From: an uncultured Flavobacteriales bacterium
GTDB taxonomy: Bacteria; Bacteroidota; Bacteroidia; Flavobacteriales_E; Vicingaceae
NCBI GenBank assembly: GCA_937901255.1
Contig: CALCHN010000019.1
Coordinates: 1-26,789 of the forward strand
DNA length: 26,789 nucleotides
Direction of reading: 5' to 3'
In this document: in pieces, positions 20,418 to 26,789 of the stretch
How positions within the stretch are numbered: the first letter of the stretch is position 1
Layout: each line of letters begins with the position of its first letter
The notes under the pieces: generated by a model
Told to the model about the DNA's origin: nothing
Database searches by the model: none
What the model saw: only the letters and a program-made list of their open reading frames with translations
Position numbers and translations under genes: made by a program

Positions 20418-21116
20418 CTAATTATTTTTTTCAACCACACAGTAAATTAAAGTTACTACTTCATTTCTCACGAGGTGGTTAATGTATTTTACTTTAAAGC
20501 CATTTTTATTTAAAATTGCAGCATAAATCGACTTCATTTTTTCTAAGGGAATAATAGCTGCTTCAGATGGGGTTACATTATAAAATTTAGCTCTTTTGTT
20601 CATCCATTCTTGGTATTTCTCAGAAGATACTGGGTAATGTTTAATTCTAATTTCGGTATTTGGAACTGCGTTGAAAGCTAAAACAGCATAATCATCAACA
20701 TAATCAAACAAATAATCGAACACTTCAAAATGTTCGGTATATGGACCAAACTGACCTGAAAAATTATCTGACAAAATAAAGCTGTACTTATCTTTAGATA
20801 ACTTTTTTTGTTTTAACATTTCAATACTATCTCCTAAGTTATATGCATTTGCTTTTACAGATTTTTTGCTCCAATTATAAAAAAACTCATCAATTTCACA
20901 AAGTTCTAAATAGTTGGAATGTTGTTCACAATCTTTACTAAGCCAAAGTCCATTTCTGGCAAATAAATCAAGTGCAACAATATTTTTGGGTAATAATTGC
21001 TGAACAGACAAATCTAAAAACATTTGATCTATAACAGACTTAAGTGTAGAAAACTTCCTGCTAAAATCAACCAATTTACGTTGGAGTTTCTCTTTTATAA
21101 TTACTTTTAATTTCAA
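20418..21116 (-). CDS. SAM methyltransferase-like protein, function unknown
   Basis: This 232-residue protein shows a Rossmann methyltransferase pattern: VALDLFARNGLWLS (47-60) at the motif I position, with an Asp-x-Phe-Ala-Arg-Asn-Gly loop, ELCEIDEFFY (71-80) with the acidic ribose-binding position, AYNLGDSIEML as motif II, and YSFILSDNFSGQFGPYTEHF at motif IV. I do not recognise a specific family. The start is TTG at 21114-21116, overlapping the stop of the upstream acyltransferase gene as TTGA. The next in-frame ATG is at codon 32 and would cut into plausible N-terminal helix, so the TTG is preferred. It may modify a sugar of the repeat unit. Confidence 0.72.
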   Translation of the reverse strand: MKLKVIIKEKLQRKLVDFSRKFSTLKSVIDQMFLDLSVQQLLPKNIVALDLFARNGLWLSKDCEQHSNYLELCEIDEFFYNWSKKSVKANAYNLGDSIEMLKQKKLSKDKYSFILSDNFSGQFGPYTEHFEVFDYLFDYVDDYAVLAFNAVPNTEIRIKHYPVSSEKYQEWMNKRAKFYNVTPSEAAIIPLEKMKSIYAAILNKNGFKVKYINHLVRNEVVTLIYCVVEKNN

Positions 21117-22078
21117 AATGTATTTCTTTTAAAAAGTTTGAGAATAAGTTCTATTGGTAGTTTAGCTTTGTTTACTGTAAACATAGTTTTCATTTCGCCT
21201 CCAAATGCTCTAAAATATTTTTCTACTTCGGGCAGCATAGAACCTTCAAAATCGAAAACTGACAAGTTTAAATCCATACTGTGTAAAATAGCATTTTTAA
21301 CAGCCATAGCACCAGCTCCTTGATGCTTATTATTTGGGTCGTACCCTCCTAATAAATAATAGGCTGTATGGTTATCATATATTACAAATGAAGCAGCTAT
21401 AGGAGTTTCATTTAGATAAGAAATGAAAGCAAAACTGTTGCTTTTATCAGCAAATTTAAAAAGAATATTGTCGATTAATTTTTCTTGAATGGCTTTTTCT
21501 TTTCTATCAAAAGTATGCTGCACCATTTCTTTTACTACCTTATAATCATAGGTTATTTTACATTCTACCCCATCTTTTAATGCTTTTTTAATATCATTTC
21601 TTCGTTCGGGAGAAAAGTTATTACTAATGTTTTCTTTTGTAAAGCTCTTAAGATTAAATTGATAGGTATAGTTGGGAATTACTTTATACTCTTCCCAAAT
21701 AAAAGGTTGCATATCTGTATTTTCAATAGGAAAAGTAATGGTGGAAATGGCGTAGTTTATAGAGGATAAATAGTTTTCAAGTAGACTTAAAATTGACTTA
21801 TCAAAAGAATATTTTTTTGCAGGATTTTTTGTGGGGTTGTAATAAACTAAAGAAATAGTTGGTGAGTAAGGAGGGTTTTTAAGGTGAATTAATCCTTTCA
21901 CTTTTTCAATATAAAGATTAAAAACGCCTATAAGTTGATTGCTTTTATCGTAAATTCCTAAAACCTTAAGCTTTTCATTATAAATGGAAAGCCATTCTTT
22001 TCTATTAAAAACCCCACCAATTTCTGTAGTAAGTTTATTATAAGCCTCTTCTTGTATATTTATTTCTTTAATTTTCAA
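21113..22078 (-). CDS. FemAB/GNAT-like acyltransferase
   Basis: This 321-residue protein has the two-part FemAB-like layout. A degenerate N-terminal GNAT half contains GGVFNRKEWLSIY and LIGVFNLYIEKVKGLIHLKNPPYSP. A better-conserved C-terminal half has NNFSPERRNDIKKALKDGVE, AFISYLNETPIAASFVIYDN, AYYLLGGYDPNNKHQGAGA and FDFEGSMLPEVEKYFRAFGG. Proteins of this type in polysaccharide loci are thought to attach acyl or aminoacyl groups to amino sugars. Here it could act on an amine made by the aminotransferase or exposed by the deacetylase; that is inference. The start is TTG (22076-22078), 4 bp after the GT4 stop, with no earlier or nearby ATG. Confidence 0.83.
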   Translation of the reverse strand: MKIKEINIQEEAYNKLTTEIGGVFNRKEWLSIYNEKLKVLGIYDKSNQLIGVFNLYIEKVKGLIHLKNPPYSPTISLVYYNPTKNPAKKYSFDKSILSLLENYLSSINYAISTITFPIENTDMQPFIWEEYKVIPNYTYQFNLKSFTKENISNNFSPERRNDIKKALKDGVECKITYDYKVVKEMVQHTFDRKEKAIQEKLIDNILFKFADKSNSFAFISYLNETPIAASFVIYDNHTAYYLLGGYDPNNKHQGAGAMAVKNAILHSMDLNLSVFDFEGSMLPEVEKYFRAFGGEMKTMFTVNKAKLPIELILKLFKRNTF

Positions 22079-22082
22079 AACT

Positions 22083-23183
22083 TTATTTTATTAAATCTTC
22101 GTATAATTTAATCAGTTTTTCTGCCTCTTTTTCCCAACTATAATTTTGGAAAATAAACTTTTTACCTTCTTCTCCTATTTGTTCTCGTAATTCTTTATTG
22201 TTAATTAATAAATTTAATTTGTCAAAAATAGCATCGTCATCAAAAGGGTTTACAAATAAAGCTCCTTTTGTAAATGTATTCACCCAATATGGAAAGTCAG
22301 ACATAATTATTGGTAAGTTACATGCCATATATTCAAAAGCTTTTACAGGCAAGCTTCTTAAATAATTTTCTTCTGGATATAGCAATGCCATACCTATATC
22401 TGCAGTTGCCAACTTTTTATAAACCTCTTCTAATTTAACTTTGCCAATATAATTGACTTTATTCCAACCATTCAATTGTTTACATTCTTCATAATAATCA
22501 TTGTCAGACCACTCTCCCATAATCAGAAATTCAACAGGTGTTTCGACTTTTTCTAAAGAAAGTATAGTTTCTTTTAATCCTCTATTTCTTGTTAATCCAC
22601 CAGCGTATACAATTGTAGTTTTTGTATTATTCAATTCTTTTTCAACATTACTTGTTACTAATTTTAGTATGGGTAAATTACGAATAACTACTGATTTTTT
22701 TTGTGGAAATTCATTGGCAATTTCAGGAATAACAGTAACAATTTTATCAAAAAAAAGTACTCCAAAACTTTCTACAAGTTTGTATATAAATGCTACTATT
22801 TTTCTTATAACAATATTTTTTATCCAAGTTTTGGATTTTATTTGTTTGAATACATTTTCATGAACATCATAAATTACTTTCTTCCCTGAAATTTTAAGAA
22901 GTATTCCGATAATAATTAGTTCTGGGTCATGAAAATGATATATTTTTGATTTAGTAGCTTTAGCTTTTTTATAAGCTAATACGCTTCCTTTAATAAACCT
23001 TTCATTTCGGTTATCAAATTTTGGTAATGGTTGAATTTTCACACCATCCACCGTTTCATTTTTGTCGTGCTGTACCACTAAACTTACATCATAGCCATGT
23101 TGTGCTAAGGAAACACATTCTTTGTAGAAAATCCTATCATCAAAGGCACTGTGTACGGTTGATATGTGACAAATTTTAATCAT
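22083..23183 (-). CDS. GT4 family glycosyltransferase
   Basis: This 366-residue GT-B enzyme starts ICHISTVHSAFDDRIFYKECV with a Gly-rich acceptor loop, continues with IYHFHDPELIIIGILLK and KVIYDVHENVF, and in the C-terminal domain has IVYAGGLTRNRGLKETI, FLIMGEWSDNDYYEECK, NYIGKVKLEEVYKKLATADIG and LPVKAFEYMACNLPIIMSD. The last carries the E-x7-E-like nucleotide-sugar signature. It should add one sugar to the lipid-linked repeat unit; the sugar is unknown. It is one of only two non-initiating glycosyltransferases in the window. Confidence 0.93.
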   Translation of the reverse strand: MIKICHISTVHSAFDDRIFYKECVSLAQHGYDVSLVVQHDKNETVDGVKIQPLPKFDNRNERFIKGSVLAYKKAKATKSKIYHFHDPELIIIGILLKISGKKVIYDVHENVFKQIKSKTWIKNIVIRKIVAFIYKLVESFGVLFFDKIVTVIPEIANEFPQKKSVVIRNLPILKLVTSNVEKELNNTKTTIVYAGGLTRNRGLKETILSLEKVETPVEFLIMGEWSDNDYYEECKQLNGWNKVNYIGKVKLEEVYKKLATADIGMALLYPEENYLRSLPVKAFEYMACNLPIIMSDFPYWVNTFTKGALFVNPFDDDAIFDKLNLLINNKELREQIGEEGKKFIFQNYSWEKEAEKLIKLYEDLIK

Positions 23184-23206
23184 TTTTGTTAAAATTAAAT
23201 TTTGAT

Positions 23207-24418
23207 TTAATTTTTTATTAAGTCATTTTTATATAAAACAGCTAATATTAAAATTATTGCCCACCCATGAGAGAGTAATAATGTGGTAATTGCAGAAGCT
23301 CCTAATGTTAAAATAGAAGTGAAATTAATTACAACTAATAATTCAAAATCAAAATTTAAAAAGACGTTTATTACAAATAAAATAATTGCTAAAAAAACAC
23401 CTGATAGAAATAATCCTATTATACCAAAATTAGCATATTCATGCATGAATGATGCCGTAACAAGTGTGCCAACGACTCCTTGTTTGGCATATTCAGGAAA
23501 CTGTTTATTATATAAAATATTAGGGTAATTAACATATTCACACCCTAATATTGGTGATAAAAAGTTGTAACCACATCCTTTTAAAAAAGGATAGTTTTTG
23601 GGTATCTCAGTAAACCAAATAGAAACTATTCTTCCTGGAACAATTAAAATTCTTTCGCTGAGCGAACCTATCATTTGAGCTACAAGGCTTGTATCTTCCA
23701 TTTTTTTTTCAACAATTACATCTTTTGTACTCAATTGATTATCTAACTGCGGATTTGCTACTTTAGTTAAAAACAATACCGAACTAACAATAAACATAGA
23801 TGTAATACCTACCAATATCCATTTTTTATCAAATACTAAAAAAATTAATACCGGAAGAGTTATAACAACAATATAACTTTTCTGAAGCAAAGAAATAGCA
23901 TAAAAACTGCCAATGATATAGAGAATAATAAAAAATAAATATTTTTTACTTTTGAAAAAATAAAAAATGTAAAATGGAATAATTGCTTTAATATAAAAAC
24001 TAGCTAAATAATTAATCCAAGTTGGACATTTGGTTGTTATTTCATTTCTAATTTTTGAAACTTCTAGATGGTCTGAAGTTAATAATGCTTTAATTAAAGG
24101 AACTCCGTCCATATAAAAACAATGCACTATAATAAAAAATAATATTGACGCAAAAGCAAAAAAATTAAGTTTATATAGAAATTTTGAATTTATATTAATT
24201 TTATTAACAATTTTCTTGAAATTGGACTGCAAATATTTATTTAACAAGTAATAAGTTAAAAATAAGGTTGTTATAAAAATTGATAATAGTGGGAAATATG
24301 TAAATCCTGAATGAGAATAAACTCCAATGAGTAAAATAAGAAAAACAACCACATATATAATTATTAATATATGATTTTTTATAATGTTAAAATAGTTATT
24401 GTTTAATACTTTTTTCAT
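23207..24418 (-). CDS. Oligosaccharide repeat-unit polymerase (Wzy-like)
   Basis: This 403-residue protein has about ten to twelve membrane helices and a large periplasmic loop (roughly residues 215-320) with ERILIVPGRIVSIWFTEIP and FLKGCGYNFLSPILGCEYVN, then GTLVTASFMHEYANFGIIGLF. That arrangement and position directly after wzx are typical of Wzy proteins, which join flipped repeat units on the periplasmic side. An early MDGVPLIKALL segment after the second or third helix is also common in the family. Sequence identity between Wzy proteins is always low, so topology and context carry the call. The gene overlaps wzx by 23 nt, which implies coupling. Confidence 0.85.
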   Translation of the reverse strand: MKKVLNNNYFNIIKNHILIIIYVVVFLILLIGVYSHSGFTYFPLLSIFITTLFLTYYLLNKYLQSNFKKIVNKININSKFLYKLNFFAFASILFFIIVHCFYMDGVPLIKALLTSDHLEVSKIRNEITTKCPTWINYLASFYIKAIIPFYIFYFFKSKKYLFFIILYIIGSFYAISLLQKSYIVVITLPVLIFLVFDKKWILVGITSMFIVSSVLFLTKVANPQLDNQLSTKDVIVEKKMEDTSLVAQMIGSLSERILIVPGRIVSIWFTEIPKNYPFLKGCGYNFLSPILGCEYVNYPNILYNKQFPEYAKQGVVGTLVTASFMHEYANFGIIGLFLSGVFLAIILFVINVFLNFDFELLVVINFTSILTLGASAITTLLLSHGWAIILILAVLYKNDLIKN

Positions 24419-25667
24419 ATCGAAATGCCAAATATAGAGAAATAAATAGATAAACTAAATAAGCTACAACTTCAGATATGGTAATAAACCATAAAGTTGA
24501 TTTAATTTCATTTAACTTAATAAAAAATAAGCTTATAAGTAAAATGAAATAAATTGTTGGAAAAAGAATTGAAAGCTTTATTTTATTAACTGCAATAATA
24601 ATTTGTCCAAATGGAGTTGCAAAAGTTTGTACTACAAAGCCAATTATTAAAATTTCAGCAAAATCACCAGCAGTTGTCCACGCTTCACTAAATATTAGAG
24701 CAAACAATTCGTGTCCAAAATATTTTATTATTACATAAACTGGTAAATAAATAATTATTAATGTGAATAATAACTTTTTTAGAAAGGGAAATATAGATTT
24801 TTTATTTCTAATTTTTGAAGATATCGATTCTAACAATACTTGCGACAAGGCTACACTTAACAAAGACAAAGGGATTAAGGTGTATTGTCTAACATGTGTA
24901 TAGTACCCAACAGTTTCTGTATTAAAATGTTGTTGTAAATATAATACAGGGATAAATAATTGACAAACTGTTATTAAGATGGTTGGCAAAATATTATATA
25001 TTGGAAAGTTCTTGTATTCTTTTAAAGTTGCTATTAGTTCAGATTGCTTAATCGAAATAAATTTAATACCCTTCCTAATAGATTGATAATATGTAAATAC
25101 AAAATACACTGTCCAACCTAGTAAATAGGCTATAATTAAATTTCCTTCAAACTCAAAAAAACTTAACGTTACTGCCGAAAAAATTATGATTGATGTTTGA
25201 GCTATTTTATTGTATGCCGTAGCCTTAAATGCTTTTTTTCTAATTAACCAATAGTTTAACGGTGTCTGTAACCCAACAAAGATTAGAAAAAATGGAACTA
25301 TGAAAATCCAAGTTCTTAACCTTGGTTCTTTAAAAAACAAAATTATTTCTTGATTATATAAAATTGAAATTATTAAAAAAACTACTGTAAACATTACAGT
25401 TGAAATAAATGATAAAATAATCAATGTAATTGACACTCTATCTTCCTTTGGTAAAATAATTGCTTGTTCGTACCTGAAATTTAAAATGGGACTTAAAGTC
25501 ATAGCAATTGTTCCATAAACTAATCCCATAAACCCAAAATCTTCAGGCAAATAAAGCCTTGAAATAATGGGCGAAAATATAAAAGGAATTATTTGTGCTA
25601 TTACAGTTCCTGTAAAAAGTGTTGTTACATTCTTATTAAACTCTGATTTGAAATAATTCTTTAACAT
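24396..25667 (-). CDS. Oligosaccharide flippase (Wzx-like)
   Basis: This 423-residue protein has about twelve hydrophobic helices and a polysaccharide-transporter start: NVTTLFTGTVIAQIIPFIFS, then PIISRLYLPEDFGFMGLVYG and FRYEQAIILPKED. It belongs to the MOP superfamily and should move undecaprenyl-PP-linked repeat units across the inner membrane. It is the first gene of the first polysaccharide unit and follows a promoter-like region shared with the pterin genes. Confidence 0.92.
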   Translation of the reverse strand: MLKNYFKSEFNKNVTTLFTGTVIAQIIPFIFSPIISRLYLPEDFGFMGLVYGTIAMTLSPILNFRYEQAIILPKEDRVSITLIILSFISTVMFTVVFLIISILYNQEIILFFKEPRLRTWIFIVPFFLIFVGLQTPLNYWLIRKKAFKATAYNKIAQTSIIIFSAVTLSFFEFEGNLIIAYLLGWTVYFVFTYYQSIRKGIKFISIKQSELIATLKEYKNFPIYNILPTILITVCQLFIPVLYLQQHFNTETVGYYTHVRQYTLIPLSLLSVALSQVLLESISSKIRNKKSIFPFLKKLLFTLIIIYLPVYVIIKYFGHELFALIFSEAWTTAGDFAEILIIGFVVQTFATPFGQIIIAVNKIKLSILFPTIYFILLISLFFIKLNEIKSTLWFITISEVVAYLVYLFISLYLAFRYEKSIKQ

Positions 25668-25702
25668 TAAAACCTATGTTTCTATATATTTACAATCATG
25701 TA

Positions 25703-25718
25703 ACACTCTAATAAGTGT
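25703..25718 (-). promoter_or_regulatory. Small leader hairpin upstream of wzx
   Basis: ACACT and AGTGT form a 5-bp stem with a 6-nt loop, about 36 nt before the wzx ATG and just downstream of the predicted start of transcription. It may be a leader structure of the polysaccharide operon; the short stem makes this weak. Confidence 0.3.
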
Positions 25719-25728
25719 AATGAGGCCA

Positions 25729-25736
25729 CAAAGATA
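25729..25736 (-). promoter_or_regulatory. -7 element (TATCTTTG) of the first polysaccharide unit
   Basis: On the minus strand TATCTTTG fits TAnnTTTG and lies 61 bp upstream of the wzx ATG. It overlaps by 2 bp a plus-strand octamer, and together they form the inverted sequence CAAAGATAACTTTG. Confidence 0.55.
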
Positions 25737-25742
25737 ACTTTG
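25735..25742 (+). promoter_or_regulatory. -7 element (TAACTTTG) for the pterin genes
   Basis: TAACTTTG fits TAnnTTTG on the plus strand, 98 bp upstream of the PTPS-family ATG. A second octamer, TATTTTTG at 25829-25836, ends only 4 bp before the ATG and would start transcription inside the gene, so the upstream one is preferred. Confidence 0.45.
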
Positions 25743-25840
25743 TTTTCTTAAAACGCTATTAATTCTTAAAATTACTTAACAAGCATTACGATTTTTTTAA
25801 AAACTCCTTCTATATCATTTCATAAACTTATTTTTGCTTT

Positions 25841-26254
25841 ATGATTTACCTAACTAGAAGAGAAAGATTCAATGCTGCTCATCGCTTATTTATTGAAGAA
25901 TGGGATGATGCCAAAAATTTTGAGGTTTTCGGGAAATGCTCCAACCCCAATTGGCACGGACATAATTACGAGCTTTTTGTTACTGTAAAAGGAAATTTAA
26001 ACCCCAAAACAGGTTTTGTGGTCAACCTTAAAGTTTTAAGCAAAATCATTAGAGAACATATTATTGAAAAAGTAGATCATAAAAACTTAAACATTGATGT
26101 TCCTTTTATGCAAGGCAAAATTACTTCTGCCGAAAACATTGCTATTACTTTTTGGGAAGTGTTAGAGCCTTATATTAACGCTCTTCCATGCCAATTGCAT
26201 TGTATCAAAATTGTTGAAACTGAAAATAATTATATTGAATATTACGGAAAATAA
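25841..26254 (+). CDS. 6-pyruvoyl-tetrahydropterin synthase / QueD family protein
   Basis: This 137-residue enzyme has the fold's zinc ligands His14 (FNAAHRL), His39 and His41 in WHGHNY, and the catalytic Cys33. DHKNLN supplies Asp79 and His80, and ETENN supplies Glu126. The Cys-to-His spacing (C-x5-HGHNY, within GKCSNPNWHGHNY) matches animal 6-pyruvoyl-tetrahydropterin synthase rather than E. coli QueD, which has C-x3-HGH. The family acts on 7,8-dihydroneopterin triphosphate to give either 6-pyruvoyl-tetrahydropterin or the queuosine precursor 6-carboxy-tetrahydropterin. The next gene, folE, makes that substrate, so the two form a short pathway unit. Which product is made cannot be fixed from the sequence alone. 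Confidence 0.93.
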   Translation: MIYLTRRERFNAAHRLFIEEWDDAKNFEVFGKCSNPNWHGHNYELFVTVKGNLNPKTGFVVNLKVLSKIIREHIIEKVDHKNLNIDVPFMQGKITSAENIAITFWEVLEPYINALPCQLHCIKIVETENNYIEYYGK

Positions 26255-26259
26255 AAAAA

Positions 26260-26789
26260 ATGGCAAAATATGACGACAACATGACCAGCCAAAACAATAT
26301 GGATGGTTATGAAAGAATAGAACAGTATAACGAAGCAAAAATTAACTTACTATCTGCTAGTTATTCCGACATTATTAAAAATCTTGGTGAAGATGTAAAC
26401 CGTGAGGGATTACAAAAAACTCCAGAGAGAGTAGCTAAAGCGATGCAATATCTTACTCATGGTTACGATTTGAATCCTACAGAAATTCTTCAATCAGCTA
26501 TGTTTCAAGAAGACCATGGACACATGGTAATTGTTAAAGACATTGAACTCTATTCTTTGTGCGAACATCACATGTTGCCTTTCTTTGGGAAAGCTCATGT
26601 GGCTTACATTCCTAACGGACATATTGTTGGATTAAGTAAAATTCCTCGTGTGGTAGATGCTTTTGCTAGAAGATTACAAGTGCAGGAACGATTAACAGAT
26701 GATATTAAAAACTGTATTGAAGAAGCACTTAAACCACTTGGTGTTGCCGTAGTTATTGAAGCCCAACACATGTGTATGCAAATGAGAGG
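26260..26789 (+). CDS. folE: GTP cyclohydrolase I, 3' end beyond window
   Basis: The frame opens at ATG 26260-26262, 5 nt after the PTPS-family stop, and runs to the window end as MAKYDDNMTS... with 176 codons visible. GLQKTPERVAKAM (50-62) and the zinc site SLCEHHMLPFFGKAHVAYIP with Cys101 and His104 are clear. GLSKIPRVVDAFARRLQVQE follows, and then Cys172 in HMCMQMR. The spacing of Cys101 to Cys172 (71 residues) equals that of E. coli FolE (Cys110 to Cys181). FolE converts GTP to 7,8-dihydroneopterin triphosphate for folate and related pterins. Only about the last 45 residues or fewer are expected to be missing. The first 15-20 residues are variable, and Met8 or Met14 could be the true start. 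Confidence 0.96.
   Translation, partial: MAKYDDNMTSQNNMDGYERIEQYNEAKINLLSASYSDIIKNLGEDVNREGLQKTPERVAKAMQYLTHGYDLNPTEILQSAMFQEDHGHMVIVKDIELYSLCEHHMLPFFGKAHVAYIPNGHIVGLSKIPRVVDAFARRLQVQERLTDDIKNCIEEALKPLGVAVVIEAQHMCMQMR

Noticed and set aside
25829..25836. TATTTTTG as promoter of the PTPS-family gene
   Set aside because: The octamer ends 4 bp before the ATG, so transcription would begin inside the coding sequence; the octamer at 25735-25742 is better placed.
25668..25840. JUMPstart/ops-type antitermination element before the polysaccharide operon
   Set aside because: No GGCGGTAG-like ops sequence is found, and such elements are typical of enterobacteria, not Bacteroidota.

Overview
The window looks like a chromosomal segment of a Bacteroidota bacterium, most likely of the Flavobacteriia. 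The DNA is strongly AT-rich by eye, no gene has a convincing Shine-Dalgarno sequence, and TAnnTTTG octamers (the Bacteroidota -7 element) sit in front of several transcription units. Spacers carry the G+C-rich hairpins, 'GAATGACGG' elements and 7-bp tandem repeats seen in flavobacterial spacers. No tRNA, rRNA, CRISPR array or intact transposase gene is visible.

Layout. (1) 102-2072, minus: a ComB-like phosphatase gene behind the glycine-cleavage gene gcvT. (2) 2073-7650: an accessory stretch. It holds a second, diverged copy of the gcvT promoter and leader driving a broken RhuM-type gene, several dispersed repeats, a small secreted protein of unknown function (3104-3604, plus), and a tight two-gene unit (3704-7415, minus) encoding a membrane-anchored KAP-family P-loop NTPase and a five-helix membrane protein. 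The pair is flanked by two same-orientation copies of one dispersed repeat and is the best candidate here for an undescribed system, possibly phage or plasmid exclusion. (3) 7655-25667: a Wzx/Wzy-type surface polysaccharide locus, nearly all on the minus strand. (4) 25841-26789, plus: a PTPS/QueD-family gene and folE, the latter cut by the window end.

How the polysaccharide genes work together. A WbpM-like UDP-sugar 4,6-dehydratase and a DegT-type aminotransferase should make a UDP-4-amino-4,6-dideoxy sugar, and WecB should make UDP-ManNAc. A PglC-like phosphoglycosyl transferase would start the lipid-linked unit and two GT4 glycosyltransferases extend it. A NodB-like deacetylase, two SAM methyltransferase-like proteins, a FemAB/GNAT-like acyltransferase and an MBOAT/SGNH O-acylation pair could decorate it. 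Wzx flips it and a Wzy-like protein polymerises it; a second, O-antigen-ligase-like protein may attach the chain to a lipid. No chain-length or outer-membrane export gene lies in the window.

The locus is split by one inverted gene (16364-17590, plus; similar to the N,N-dimethylformamidase large subunit). It gives two minus-strand units: 25667 to 17598 (eight genes, wzx first) and 16358 to 7655 (seven genes, ligase-like gene first). The start codons at the split are only 5 bp apart, and the -7 octamers found lie inside the opposing coding sequences. A hairpin-bearing intergenic element recurs three times (near 52-92, 10198-10284 and 20319-20405), always on the minus strand just after a stop codon; two copies fill the longer gaps inside the polysaccharide units.
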